Shown in pieces: positions 16,255-34,405 of a stretch of DNA of 64,000 nucleotides. The translations under genes and the position numbers were made by a program. The stretch covers positions 217,420 to 281,419 of the forward strand of contig CAMDCN010000009.1 in the NCBI GenBank assembly GCA_945890485.1, read 5' to 3'. The notes beneath the pieces are model-generated. The model did not search any database. It worked only from the letters and a program-made list of their open reading frames with translations, and was not told where the DNA came from. Numbering within the stretch: the stretch's first letter is position 1; every line of letters starts with the position of its first letter. The stretch comes from Candidatus Sulfopaludibacter sp. SbA3. Its GTDB lineage: Bacteria > Acidobacteriota > Terriglobia > Bryobacterales > Bryobacteraceae.

Positions 16255-18606
16255 CTACTCCCGTGCCTTCAGCACTTCCACTAAGTCTAAATGGTTGATC
16301 TTCCGGCCCACCAGAAACGCCGATCCCGCCGTCGCCAGCGCCACCACTAAGGCCGCCATCGCATAAGTCGACGGCCGCACCACAAACGGAATCCGGAACA
16401 GCTCCGTCTGCGCCGACATCGCCATGAAGTAAGCCAAACCATGGCCCATCACCAGCCCCACCGGAATCGCCAGGAACACTAAGACCGTTAGTTCACCCAG
16501 CAGGATGTACGACACCTCGCCCCGCGTGTACCCCAGCACCCGCAAGCTCGCCAACTCCCGGCCCCGCTCGCTCAGCGAGATCCGCACCGTGTTGTACACC
16601 ACGCCAATCGCGATCGTCGAAGCCAGCAGCGTGTTGAAGAAAGCAAAGGTCAGCATCTGCGCCGCCAGCGTCTCATAAAAGCTCTTCAACGCCTGCGCCC
16701 GCGCCGCCACCCCGGCCACCGCCGGCACCCGCTTTAAGCGCTGATACAGCTCCGGCATCGCCGGCGGGTCCACCGCCAGATAGGCGCCCGTCGCCACGTC
16801 GCCCTCCCGCAGGAAGCGGTTCAACGCGTCCCGCCGCATGTATGCCGTCACCCCGATATACTCACTCACGACGCCCGCCACGGCCACTTGCCGCACCGCC
16901 CGCGAGCCTTCGAGTAACTCGACCGTCACCGTATCCCCCGGCTTGACTCCTAACATCGTCGCCAGATGATCCGTAAGTAGAATACCCTCCGGAGGCAGTT
17001 CCACCCGGCCGAGCTTCGCGTCCAACAGCCGCCGCAACTGTCCCTCCGGCTCCATCCCCTGCAACGCGGTTCGGTAGGTCCGCTGCGCAAACCGGAACCG
17101 CGCCGCCACGCTCCGCGTCGGCTCGGCATAGGTCACGCCCGGCAGGCTCCGCAGCGAGTGCAACCCCCGCGTCGAAACCGGGGTGAAGAAGGTCACCGTC
17201 AAATCGTCAAGCTGCGCCCGCCGCAACTGCGCGAACACCATATAGTCCACCGCATCGCCCCAGAATCCGCCCAGAATCAGAATGGCCGTTGACATCGCCA
17301 CCCCGCCGATCGACAGCAGCGACTTCACCGGCCGCCGCTCCAGATTCCGCACGATCATCCGCGAAGGCTGCGAGAACCACGGCATCTCCAGGAAGCTCCG
17401 CCGGTACTTCCCCGGGTTTGCCGGCTGCATCGCCACGGCCGGCGACTCCGCCGCCGACTTCAGAACCGAGAACAGCGTCCCCACCCCTGCCGCCGCCAGG
17501 CTCACCGCGAACGACATCGCGACCACGCCCCCGCCGATCGAGTACTCCAGATATGGAAACCGGTAGACGTCCATGTACAGCCGCGACATCCCCGAACCCA
17601 TCCACGCGCCGCCCGCGATCCCCAGCAGCGTCCCGATGGTCACAATCACCGCCGTGAACTTCACGAAGTGCCAGACAATCGCGCCCGTCGTATATCCAAA
17701 CGCCTTCAACGTCGCGATCTGCCCCCGCTGCGTCGCCATCAGCCGGCCCACCACCACGTTCAGCAGAAATCCCGCCACTGACAGGAAAATGGCCGGGAAC
17801 AGCGTCGCCATCATCTCCAACTGCTTGAACTCCTCGGCCAGGAACCGGTGCGAAATCTGGTCCTTCCGGCCATGCGCGCCCAGCCCGCCGTAGGTCCGCA
17901 GGATCGCGTCCACCGCCTGCACCGCGTCCTCCACCCGCGCGCCACGCTCCAGCGACGCCGCCAACTGGTTGAACGCGCCGGTCATGTTGAACGAGCCTTC
18001 CAGCGGCGCCGCGTTCATCCAGAGAATGCAGTAGGTCTTGAAGTCCGGCACGATTGAACCCGGCGCCAACTGATACGTGAACTCCGGCGATGAGGCGACA
18101 CCGACCACCACCAGCCGCTGCTTCCGTCCATTGATCGTCACCGCCAGCTCAAAGCCCGGCTGCAACTGATGAGCCTTCGCAAAGCCGTCGCTCACGAGTG
18201 CTTCCTTATCCCGTCCCGGCTCCGGCATGCGCCCCGCGTGCAGGTGCAGCAGGTTGAACCGTCCCGCGCCCAGCGGTAGTCCCACCACCTGTCCCGAAAC
18301 CGGCTGCCCGTATCCGGCCAGCTCGATGTTCGCGGGCGCCACGACGCGCGCCTCGACGGCGGCGATCCCCGGCACCGCGGCGACCCGCGTCGCGACGCTT
18401 AACGGCGCCTGCTTCAGACCCGCGAACAGCTCCGGAAATCGGAACTCCCGGTACATCCGGCTCTGCGTTTGCTGCAGCGACTCCAGCGTCGAAGCCGACA
18501 TCACATAGGTGGCGATCCCGCCCGCCAGCACACAGGAGATGGCGATGACCTGGCCCCGAACCGCCCACAGATCGCGAAACAGCTTCCTGTCGAGCGCGCG
18601 GAGCAT
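16255..18606 (-). CDS. MacB/FtsX-type ABC transporter permease
   Basis: 783 residues. There is one N-terminal membrane helix (about 14-36), a large periplasmic domain, three helices near 275-380, a second periplasmic domain with its leading helix near 430-450, and three C-terminal helices (about 650-775). This is the duplicated FtsX layout of DevC/LolC-like permeases. It pairs with the ATPase just upstream (stop and start share one base, TAATG) and the adaptor downstream. Such tripartite systems export lipids, peptides or antibiotics, or act as mechanotransmitters; the sequence does not tell which. Confidence 0.85.
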   Translation of the reverse strand: MLRALDRKLFRDLWAVRGQVIAISCVLAGGIATYVMSASTLESLQQTQSRMYREFRFPELFAGLKQAPLSVATRVAAVPGIAAVEARVVAPANIELAGYGQPVSGQVVGLPLGAGRFNLLHLHAGRMPEPGRDKEALVSDGFAKAHQLQPGFELAVTINGRKQRLVVVGVASSPEFTYQLAPGSIVPDFKTYCILWMNAAPLEGSFNMTGAFNQLAASLERGARVEDAVQAVDAILRTYGGLGAHGRKDQISHRFLAEEFKQLEMMATLFPAIFLSVAGFLLNVVVGRLMATQRGQIATLKAFGYTTGAIVWHFVKFTAVIVTIGTLLGIAGGAWMGSGMSRLYMDVYRFPYLEYSIGGGVVAMSFAVSLAAAGVGTLFSVLKSAAESPAVAMQPANPGKYRRSFLEMPWFSQPSRMIVRNLERRPVKSLLSIGGVAMSTAILILGGFWGDAVDYMVFAQLRRAQLDDLTVTFFTPVSTRGLHSLRSLPGVTYAEPTRSVAARFRFAQRTYRTALQGMEPEGQLRRLLDAKLGRVELPPEGILLTDHLATMLGVKPGDTVTVELLEGSRAVRQVAVAGVVSEYIGVTAYMRRDALNRFLREGDVATGAYLAVDPPAMPELYQRLKRVPAVAGVAARAQALKSFYETLAAQMLTFAFFNTLLASTIAIGVVYNTVRISLSERGRELASLRVLGYTRGEVSYILLGELTVLVFLAIPVGLVMGHGLAYFMAMSAQTELFRIPFVVRPSTYAMAALVVALATAGSAFLVGRKINHLDLVEVLKARE

Positions 18607-19310
18607 TACCAGTGCAGCTCCCGCGGGTTCCGCCGGTTCGCGTTCAATTCGACGTGAGAGACGCCTCCGTTGCTCATATGGATAACGCGATCGGCCATCC
18701 CGGCGATATCGGCGTTGTGGGTGATGACGGCGGTCGCCGCGCCCAGCTCCCGATTCACCTTGTCAATCGCTTCGAGCACCACAATCCCGGTCTCAGAGTC
18801 GAGCGCCCCGGTGGGCTCATCGCAGAGCAGGACGCTAGGCCGTTTGGCGATGGCGCGAGCGATAGCGACGCGTTGTTGTTGGCCGCCGGAGAGTTGGGAA
18901 GGGAAGTGGTGCATCCGGTCCGCCAATCCGACCAGCTCCAGCGCTTCGGCGGGTTTCATCGGGTTCTCTGCGATCTCGGTGACGGCTGCGACGTTTTCGA
19001 GCGCCGTCAAGCTTGGAATCAGGTTATAGAACTGGAACACGAACCCGACGTGCCGCCGCCGGTACTGCGTGAGTTCCCGGTCTTTAGCCGCGGTGATATC
19101 GAACCCCCGGTAGAGCACGCTCCCCCCCGAAGCCCGATCGAGTCCACCCAGGATATTGAGCAGAGTGGATTTCCCACTCCCGGACGGCCCGAGGAGCACC
19201 ATCATCTCCCCGGAGTACAACTCAATGTCCACCCCCCGCAAAGCATGCACCCGGACCTCGCCCATGTCATAGAACTTGGTCACCGCCCGAGCTGCGAATA
19301 CCGCTTCCAC
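18606..19310 (-). CDS. ABC transporter ATP-binding protein (MacB/LolD type)
   Basis: 234 residues from a GTG. Walker A is GPSGSGKST (about 42-50), the Q-loop [17 protein letters not shown], the signature [16 protein letters not shown] (about 139-154), Walker [13 protein letters not shown] (about 160-171), and the switch His lies in VITHN. The [13 protein letters not shown] segment is typical of MacB/LolD-type ATPases. Its start overlaps the stop of the large propeller gene by one base (TAGTG), and its stop overlaps the permease start, so all four genes look co-translated. Confidence 0.9.
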   Translation of the reverse strand: MEAVFAARAVTKFYDMGEVRVHALRGVDIELYSGEMMVLLGPSGSGKSTLLNILGGLDRASGGSVLYRGFDITAAKDRELTQYRRRHVGFVFQFYNLIPSLTALENVAAVTEIAENPMKPAEALELVGLADRMHHFPSQLSGGQQQRVAIARAIAKRPSVLLCDEPTGALDSETGIVVLEAIDKVNRELGAATAVITHNADIAGMADRVIHMSNGGVSHVELNANRRNPRELHW

Positions 19311-22300
19311 TATTCGAGCTTAACCGCTTGAAGAATCTTCCACCCGGAGTTGCTTCCCGCACCTGCCTGCAACCCCCCATAGATCAATTTGGTCCCGCTG
19401 AATTGTGAGCGGAAGCGGACACTCAAAGTAAGGCGCAAAGAGGTCGGCCCGAAAGCATCTGCGCGGGAGCCGAACGAAGATAGCTCGCATTGGCTATTGC
19501 TAACGATGATTGCAGAACTCGTAAAGTCCCGCCCCAACGGAACTCCCGGGAGCAGAAGCTGTGTTCCATCGTCCGACAGGAGATAAACCAGATTGGCTGC
19601 GCGATCAAAGCCCATGTAACAGGCATTGGCTCCATTGAGGGCATTGTTGATTAGAATTTGCGAAGTCGTAAACTCGGACTGAAGGGTTGCGTCCGAACTT
19701 TGATAGTCGAGCCGGAGGAATACCGTCGGCCCGATCGGTAGCGATGGGCTTTGGGGCTCATATAGACTCGCGTTCAGTGGCGTTGTCGCTTGGGCCGGGC
19801 GAACTACACCAGCAATCTGCCAACCGCTGTTGGCCAACGCGAGGTCACGCGCCGCGGCATAGATTGCTTGGTCACCGGTGAACGCCGGCCGGAACAGTAT
19901 AAAGACGCGCATAATCAGGGTATCCCCCGCCTTCGTCGCGCTGAACCCATTCGCAAGAACCGTACACTGGGAGTTTGAAACGCCATTCGTCAGTCCTCCC
20001 AACGCCAGAGTGAGAAGCCCGTTGCCCGAGTCGTCGACCAGAAAGAACTGCTCAGTCGACGCGTTGTATGCCAAGTAGCAAGCGGCACGCCCGTCCAGTG
20101 CGCGGTTGATCAAAACATTCAGGACACCCAGATCATTGGCGCCGTCCGGATCCCGAAAAACAAACTCGCGCCGGCCATCACTGAGCAGACTCGACGAAAC
20201 AAACACCGGAGCTTGGTTTCCCCCGGGTCCTGTTTGGAAGGCAGACTGCAAAACTGAAACGTTTACCGAGTTCACCTGGATCAATCCGCTACGCTGCCCT
20301 CCGGGATTTGGTGCCACTGTGTAGTTCACTGTCCCCGCCCCAGTGCCCGAAGCGCCGCCGGTGATGGTGATCCAAGGGACATTGGCGGTTGCCGTCCAAC
20401 CCGTTGTCGGCACGGCGGTAGTGACGGCGACACTACGGCTTGCCCCGGAGGCCGGAATCGTCAGCGAGACTGGTTCGACGGCGATTGGCGCTGCGCTTTG
20501 CGTAACCGTAAAGGTCGCGCCACCGTTCAGTGTGATCGTTGCCCCTCTGGGCACAGCAAAGCGGTTGGCTTCTACCGCAAAAGTGAGTTGAAGCGGGCCG
20601 AGTCCAAAGCCGCCCGATTGCAGGCGGAGCCACGGTGCCGATGATGTAGCAGTCCATGCGCAGGTCGAACCAATCGTTACCGTCGCATTGCCGGTGCCTT
20701 CGCCGAAAGAGACCGTACCAGATGGGCTCGTAAACGTACCTGAACATCCGGCAACATTTTCATTGGCTACCAGCGTGTAGATCTCTGCGGCGGAATCAGC
20801 CAATGCGCCACTGCCTTCGGAACCAATTGCAAACACCGCCGTCGACGCCTGATTCCAAAAAACGTACCGGCCACGTCTACCCGGTGGCAGAGCCCTCTGA
20901 CCACTGGGCCCCAACCGCTCTTCTCCATAGATGCGAACTTCGTCTGCGGGAGTAGACTCCAGGAAAGATGTCGTGGACCCAACCACGGCCACGCTCTTCC
21001 GCAATTCGCTGTGGCTAGCCCCGAGCAGCGGACGTGTGGCGCCATCCAGTTGGCCAGCCGTGGAAAGCAACTCCTCCAAGACTGCTGGTGTCCTGTAGAG
21101 AGTTCCACAACTGCCCAAGAGACTACGCCCGTTTTCAAAGAACCAATAGCGGTCTCCGCAAATGATGCTCGAACCAGCACCGGTAACGTTTCCCCCCAGC
21201 AAACCATTCGCGATGGAGTATCGTTCCGACCCGACGTACAGAACTGGCGTGCCCGGTTGCTTGCGGCTCCACGGTATGGAGTTTGGGAAGGCGTCCGAAG
21301 CTGCGGTCCACTCTCCATCGGCCACGCGCATACTGAAGAGTCCTCTCCATGGACCCTTCCCAACGATGTAGAGGTAGCCGTTGTCACCCCAGGCCGTCGA
21401 AACCGCTTGAGCGATCACCGGGTATTCGTGCGTCACTTGTGCAGTCATCAGATTCACTAGCGTCACCCAGCCAGCGTGACCAACTGCGGCCAATTGACCA
21501 GTTCCGTCGACCGAGACGCTCAATCCAGCTTGGCGCAAAGGTACGACTTGATCTGAATTCATCAATGGGTCCAGGATGTGAAGTTCGGGCGGATCCGACC
21601 CGAGCAAAATCATCCTGTCCCGGCTCTTGCTATAGGCGGCGTCAATCAAGCGAAAGCTGAGCGGCAAGAGATTGGAGGGGGCCGCCACTGCCGATTGGGA
21701 GACGCTTAAGGCCTGCCCACCGACCGAGAGCGTTCCATTGCGTGCTCCTCCAGAGTTTGGGCGGATCATGTAGCGCACCTGCCGCTGGCCGGTCCGGAGC
21801 CGTTCCTCCAATCCCACAATCCAATTGGCCGAAGAGTGCACCGTGTAAAGGCAGTCCGCAGCGCCAGTTACATTGACCGCAAAAATCCCACCCTCGCTCC
21901 CAACGTTATTGGACGTCGTGTTCAGGGTCGGGGAGCAGGGCGTCTGCGCTGCTAAAGAAAAGACACGCAGACTGAAGTCCTGCGCCAAGCCCGCTAGTGG
22001 ATCCGCCTGCTGGATTACGTATAACTCCGACCCGCCGTTGCTGAAAACCCACTTCCCTTGATTTGGGCGAAATTCAGAGTTTACGGTGACGCCGCCGAGC
22101 GTGAATCGACCAGCCAAGCGATAGGACCCCGCCGAGTACAGACGGACCTCCGAGTCTGTAAAATCTGAGGAACTGGGCCCGGGATAGCCAATGGCGGCGA
22201 ATTCGTTTCGGCCCACGATCTCTGCAAATGCCCTCACAAATGCCATATCCGCGATCGCCCCGCGAAACTTAGAATCCAATCGCGGTTCCGTTGATGCCCA

Positions 22301-22951
22301 GAAGGCCGAGCCGCAGCCGTTAAAGACGGTCGAGCCGTCTCGAGAGAGCCAGTTTTGGCCGCAGCTATCCAAAGCCAATAGGGGCACCTCGCTCGGATCG
22401 ACGTTGATCAGTCCGCCGGTTAGCTTGACGCGCTGGAGGTAGTTGCTAAATCGACCCGTGGCGTACAGCGCGTCTCCATTGGGATGGATCAACGCGTTAA
22501 TTAGGGAATAGTCTGTGGTAATGGTCTGCACGATGTTCCCATTGCCGATCCCAATCGTCAGTATTGACGTCTGGTAGCCTTGAACGGTCTCGGCGTACAG
22601 GTACACAGGTCCGAGCACCACCGCCCGTACCCGCCCGGAGACTGGATAGGTGCGCACCACGGTCCCAAGAAACACGTCGATTACCGTAATGCTCCCGTCG
22701 TGGGCTATCGCGGCCCGCGCGCCATCCGGGCTCAATGCCAAATCGATCGGCGCGGCCGGAAGGTCTACCGGGACATCGATGCGGGTTGCTGGGTCATAAA
22801 TGTGCAGTTGATTCGGTGCTGAACCCACCACTACGATCCGGTTCAGCGGAACGCTGTACTCGGCATCCAGCGGACGAAACGGAAGCGTGTAACTCGCCTG
22901 CCCCCACACCCCACCCACTACACTCAACCACAGAACCAGACTCCGCCACAT
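19310..22951 (-). CDS. Large secreted double beta-propeller/BACON protein
   Basis: 1213 residues. There is a signal peptide ([19 protein letters not shown]) and a first propeller-like region (about 20-335; I-V-V-V-G-S ... L-H-I-Y-D-P). Next is a BACON-like domain (about 337-420, with C-L-Y-T-V and A-N-W-I-V). A second propeller follows (about 425-745) and repeats the opening pattern ([20 protein letters not shown] against [18 protein letters not shown]), so this half is an internal duplication. Two more BACON domains (about 750-915) and two copies of the LIN-ALDG-ACY domain (about 950-1060 and 1095-1213) complete it. It is the first gene of an exporter operon and is coupled to the ATPase. It may be the sensor or partner of the exporter, or a surface protein whose maturation needs it. 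Confidence 0.8.
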   Translation of the reverse strand: MWRSLVLWLSVVGGVWGQASYTLPFRPLDAEYSVPLNRIVVVGSAPNQLHIYDPATRIDVPVDLPAAPIDLALSPDGARAAIAHDGSITVIDVFLGTVVRTYPVSGRVRAVVLGPVYLYAETVQGYQTSILTIGIGNGNIVQTITTDYSLINALIHPNGDALYATGRFSNYLQRVKLTGGLINVDPSEVPLLALDSCGQNWLSRDGSTVFNGCGSAFWASTEPRLDSKFRGAIADMAFVRAFAEIVGRNEFAAIGYPGPSSSDFTDSEVRLYSAGSYRLAGRFTLGGVTVNSEFRPNQGKWVFSNGGSELYVIQQADPLAGLAQDFSLRVFSLAAQTPCSPTLNTTSNNVGSEGGIFAVNVTGAADCLYTVHSSANWIVGLEERLRTGQRQVRYMIRPNSGGARNGTLSVGGQALSVSQSAVAAPSNLLPLSFRLIDAAYSKSRDRMILLGSDPPELHILDPLMNSDQVVPLRQAGLSVSVDGTGQLAAVGHAGWVTLVNLMTAQVTHEYPVIAQAVSTAWGDNGYLYIVGKGPWRGLFSMRVADGEWTAASDAFPNSIPWSRKQPGTPVLYVGSERYSIANGLLGGNVTGAGSSIICGDRYWFFENGRSLLGSCGTLYRTPAVLEELLSTAGQLDGATRPLLGASHSELRKSVAVVGSTTSFLESTPADEVRIYGEERLGPSGQRALPPGRRGRYVFWNQASTAVFAIGSEGSGALADSAAEIYTLVANENVAGCSGTFTSPSGTVSFGEGTGNATVTIGSTCAWTATSSAPWLRLQSGGFGLGPLQLTFAVEANRFAVPRGATITLNGGATFTVTQSAAPIAVEPVSLTIPASGASRSVAVTTAVPTTGWTATANVPWITITGGASGTGAGTVNYTVAPNPGGQRSGLIQVNSVNVSVLQSAFQTGPGGNQAPVFVSSSLLSDGRREFVFRDPDGANDLGVLNVLINRALDGRAACYLAYNASTEQFFLVDDSGNGLLTLALGGLTNGVSNSQCTVLANGFSATKAGDTLIMRVFILFRPAFTGDQAIYAAARDLALANSGWQIAGVVRPAQATTPLNASLYEPQSPSLPIGPTVFLRLDYQSSDATLQSEFTTSQILINNALNGANACYMGFDRAANLVYLLSDDGTQLLLPGVPLGRDFTSSAIIVSNSQCELSSFGSRADAFGPTSLRLTLSVRFRSQFSGTKLIYGGLQAGAGSNSGWKILQAVKLE

Positions 22952-22997
22952 TTTCGCAGCGTAGCATAGGCGTCTGCCCGCCCGTCCACCCCTGCAT

Positions 22998-23027
22998 TTG
23001 ACGGGCCATTCATTCTTCTGTTATCTT
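22998..23027 (+). promoter_or_regulatory. Candidate rpoBC promoter
   Basis: -35 TTGACG (22998-23003) and -10 TATCTT (23022-23027) are separated by 18 bases; TTATCT at 17 bases is the alternative. It lies between the divergent large propeller gene and rpoB. Confidence 0.5.
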
Positions 23028-23034
23028 TATCTAT

Positions 23035-23271
23035 AAGCCGGAGTCGGGCCGGGACATCCATTCTGTGAATCTTTCCTTCCGCTGCTCTTTTCGCGGTCGT
23101 CTCCACGACTGCTACAGCACAATTTTGCCTTTCCCCAAGCGCACCCCCCACGCGCTCGCCTACACCTCTACCGACTCGTCTGTACCCGACTCATCCTGCT
23201 TTCCCTTGCGGCCCTAGCTCCCGACGCTTTGCCGCTTGCCCTTTCCTGTGCATGCCCTTTAGGAGTGAATC
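23035..23271 (+). promoter_or_regulatory. Pyrimidine-rich rpoB leader
   Basis: About 235 bases from the expected transcription start to the rpoB ATG, strikingly C/T-rich and G-poor for this genome (for example CTTTCCTTCC, CGCACCCCCC and CCCTTTCCTG). No ORF with a ribosome binding site is present except rpoB itself (AGGAGTGAATC before the ATG). C-rich, unstructured RNA of this kind is what Rho binds, so premature termination control is possible. L10/L12 binding sites, used elsewhere for rplJL-rpoBC control, would not be expected here because those genes are not adjacent. Confidence 0.4.
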
Positions 23272-27603
<4,332 letters not shown>

Positions 27604-27620
27604 TTCAAGGAGACTAAGCC

Positions 27621-31856
<4,236 letters not shown>

Positions 31857-31877
31857 CAGGGTTCAAGGATAAGGATC

Positions 31878-31905
31878 AAACGGCCAGGCATCCGCCTGGC
31901 CGTTT
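31878..31905 (+). terminator. rpoBC intrinsic terminator
   Basis: Perfect 12-bp stem AAACGGCCAGGC / GCCTGGCCGTTT with loop ATCC, followed by GTGTG. It is 22 bases after the rpoC stop. The right arm ends 6 bases before the next ATG. Confidence 0.85.
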
Positions 31906-31911
31906 GTGTGA

Positions 31912-33504
31912 ATGGGTGGCCTGGTAGCGGTGAAGAGATACGTCAGAGGGCTTTGGAGCGATCGATCTTATCGGATCGCGGTCGCGGTGTTCGGGCTACT
32001 GGCGGTGAGCCTTCAATACTTCGGCGGCGCGTACCAGGCGGAGTACAACAGTCATCCCGATGAGGCCGCGCATTTCGTGTCCTCCCTGCTGGTGAGGGAC
32101 TACCTGGCAGAGTTTCCATGGCCATCGCCGGTCCCTTGGGCGCTCGACTATTACCTTCACTATCCGAAGGTTGCGATTGGACATTGGCCGCCGGGTTACT
32201 ATGCGGTCCAAGGCGCCTGGTGGCTTGTGTTTCCTCCGGGACGCGAATCGGCCATGGTGTTGAATTTGTTGATGGGCGTCGGCGTGATGACGTTGTTCTG
32301 GGTGTTGGCAAGGCGCCTGGACCTTTCCAGGCTGTTGATCGGGGGGGCTGGGGTAGTTCTGCTGGTGTTGCCCGTGGTGCAGGAAGCGATGTCGCAAGTG
32401 ATGGCGGAACTGCCGTCGCTATTGGCGGCAACGTTCTTCCTTTGGTCGTTAACGCGGTTGCAGGAGAACCCAGGGCAGCAATCGTTAATGGTGGTGTGGT
32501 TGGCGCTATTTGCTGCGTTCGCTGTCAAGCAGACCAGTGTCGGGTTGGCGGCGGCTCCCGTACTGGCTTTAGCGATCAGTGGAAGTTGGCGGCGGCAGCC
32601 ACGCGGAGCGATGTTCCTTTGGCCAGCGGTGGTGGCGGTGGTGGTAGGTCTGCTGCTCTACTGGCAGTACTCGGGATCGATCCTGGAGATGCTGCGGTGG
32701 GCCGGTGCTACTCCGTGGACGAAGATGGGATGGAATATTCTGCAGTTGCGGGATTTGGTCGGTGACGGAATTCTCGGGCTGGCGGCCGCGGGAGTCTTAA
32801 CCGTGTGGTGGCGGCGAGAGCCGGTGGTGGTCGCCTCGCTGGCAATTGTGGTTTCCTTCGTCGTTTGCTCCTACTACGTCCGGGCGTTCCGCGAGACGCG
32901 GCACTGGATCGCGTTGACGCCTCCGCTCATTTTGCTGGCACTGGCAGGCTACCGCTGGTTGTCGGAGCGCAGCCGATGGGCTCCGGCGGTGCTTTTGGCG
33001 GTCGTTGTCTGGATGCCGCACGCCTTCTATCGCCAGACTCCAGGCGGATACGGAGCGTTGGCGGCACAGATTCGGCAGCCCGCCCGGATGCTGGTTTCTT
33101 CCTCGACTGGGTGGGAGGAAGGGCCATGGATCGCTGTGGTGGCGCTCCGCGAAGCGCGGCCTTCGAGCGTCATCTTGCGGGCCACGAAGTTACTCGCCTC
33201 AACTGATTGGAATGGGAGGAAATACCAAGCCAAGGTGCACACCCGGGAAGACATCGAGCGGGCTTTAGATGGGGCCCGCGTCGACTTGGTGGTCGTCCAC
33301 GACGGAGACGACTTGGCCGGGGATTGGCCAACCCATCATCCACTGCTGAAGGATACGGTTGCGGCGAGTGCAACTTGGCGGAAATGCGGGGAGTCGCAAT
33401 CGCTTACGGCATACTGCCGCCAGCTTCCTCCGCGCTATCCGCGAGTTCCGCTGCGGATTGAGCTAGATCGTCTAGGAGTCGGTGCTATCGGGGAGACTCC
33501 ATAG
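31912..33504 (+). CDS. Polytopic membrane glycosyltransferase (PMT/ArnT-like)
   Basis: 530 residues with about eleven hydrophobic segments, then a soluble C-terminal part from about residue 380. The first periplasmic loop carries N-S-H-P-D-E-A-A-H-F, placed like the catalytic acidic pair of GT-C enzymes (GT39/GT83). These transfer a sugar from a polyprenyl-phosphate donor on the outer face of the inner membrane. The start is ATG 31912; GTG 31930 (VKRYVRGLW) is an alternative. It stands alone after the rpoC terminator, so acceptor and donor cannot be inferred. Confidence 0.7.
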   Translation: MGGLVAVKRYVRGLWSDRSYRIAVAVFGLLAVSLQYFGGAYQAEYNSHPDEAAHFVSSLLVRDYLAEFPWPSPVPWALDYYLHYPKVAIGHWPPGYYAVQGAWWLVFPPGRESAMVLNLLMGVGVMTLFWVLARRLDLSRLLIGGAGVVLLVLPVVQEAMSQVMAELPSLLAATFFLWSLTRLQENPGQQSLMVVWLALFAAFAVKQTSVGLAAAPVLALAISGSWRRQPRGAMFLWPAVVAVVVGLLLYWQYSGSILEMLRWAGATPWTKMGWNILQLRDLVGDGILGLAAAGVLTVWWRREPVVVASLAIVVSFVVCSYYVRAFRETRHWIALTPPLILLALAGYRWLSERSRWAPAVLLAVVVWMPHAFYRQTPGGYGALAAQIRQPARMLVSSSTGWEEGPWIAVVALREARPSSVILRATKLLASTDWNGRKYQAKVHTREDIERALDGARVDLVVVHDGDDLAGDWPTHHPLLKDTVAASATWRKCGESQSLTAYCRQLPPRYPRVPLRIELDRLGVGAIGETP

Positions 33505-33622
33505 TCGTCGCCCCGGCGCCCGTAGTTTACGGATGCAACGCGGACCGGCCCGTGATAGACTCACGCCACATTTTGGGTCTGGGGCAGTCTCTCGAGGTTG
33601 AGCAACCAAGAGGTAACTCCCT

Positions 33623-34360
33623 ATGAAGCACCTGATTCTGATCTTTGCAATCAGTCTGACCGCATACCCACAAGGTGCGCCCAGTCTGTCCCGCCTCAAC
33701 TCCTACCGCACCGCACCTAGCGCCCGCGCGGAATTTGAAGCCTTGCAGCGCGACACAGCCCAAATGTACAAGGCGAACAAGGCGCCTCTTAGCCGGTTGG
33801 CTTGGACTTCCCTGGCAGGGCCGCCAACCCTTTATCTTGCTGTCCGGGTTCAGAGCCTGACTGAACTGAACGAGCCCACTTGGCTCAGTAAGCAGGGTAC
33901 GGACCTGGAGCGTACCGGCCGCCAGATGAGGTTGAGCCGAGCGACGGAATCGGTCGATTCGAGGGTGCTCATCAGCATTCCCCAGTTGGCTTGGGATGAA
34001 ACCCCGAACAGTGAACCGGATGCCTTTGCGGTGGTCTCTGTGGTGCGAGTGAAGCCTGGACGTGTCGCGGCCTTTACGGAGGCAACGAAAGAGTTGCAGT
34101 CGTTTACCAAGCAGATCGGCAAGGCCAAGAGCCAAAATGTACAACGCGTCCGGTTTGGGGGGAATTCCTATGAGTTTCACCTGATCACCGGATACGCTAG
34201 CTTGGCCGATATCGGCACCAACAACGCGGACCAACTGCGAAAGCTGATGGGCGAAACCAAGTACGCAAACTACCTGAAGTCGAACTCGGAGAATATCGAG
34301 TCGATGGAAACGCACTTGGTCCGGTATCGTCCTGAATTCAGTTACATGGCAGGCAAGTAG
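33623..34360 (+). CDS. Exported protein of unknown function
   Basis: 245 residues with a signal peptide (MKHLILIFAISLTAYPQG) and AGAGGTAACT just before the start. The body has no Cys, is rich in Ser, Ala and Lys, and contains F-A-V-V-S-V-V-R-V-K-P-G-R-V-A-A-F-T-E-A (about residues 134-153). That segment resembles one strand-helix unit of a ferredoxin-like alpha+beta barrel (ABM/NIPSNAP-like); an earlier stretch near residues 68-85 could be a second, weaker unit. Family assignment is tentative. It ends facing the sulfatase gene, with a hairpin between. Confidence 0.6.
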   Translation: MKHLILIFAISLTAYPQGAPSLSRLNSYRTAPSARAEFEALQRDTAQMYKANKAPLSRLAWTSLAGPPTLYLAVRVQSLTELNEPTWLSKQGTDLERTGRQMRLSRATESVDSRVLISIPQLAWDETPNSEPDAFAVVSVVRVKPGRVAAFTEATKELQSFTKQIGKAKSQNVQRVRFGGNSYEFHLITGYASLADIGTNNADQLRKLMGETKYANYLKSNSENIESMETHLVRYRPEFSYMAGK

Positions 34361-34375
34361 GGGCATTTGCTTGTA

Positions 34376-34398
34376 GACCGGCGGCGCCACCGCCGGTC
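34376..34398. terminator. Hairpin between convergent genes
   Basis: A 9-bp perfect stem GACCGGCGG / CCGCCGGTC with a 5-base loop lies between the stops of the exported protein (34360, plus) and the sulfatase (34406, minus). There is no T-run, so it may be a bidirectional but Rho-assisted terminator or a dispersed GC hairpin. Confidence 0.45.
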
Positions 34399-34405
34399 TG
34401 CGGCG

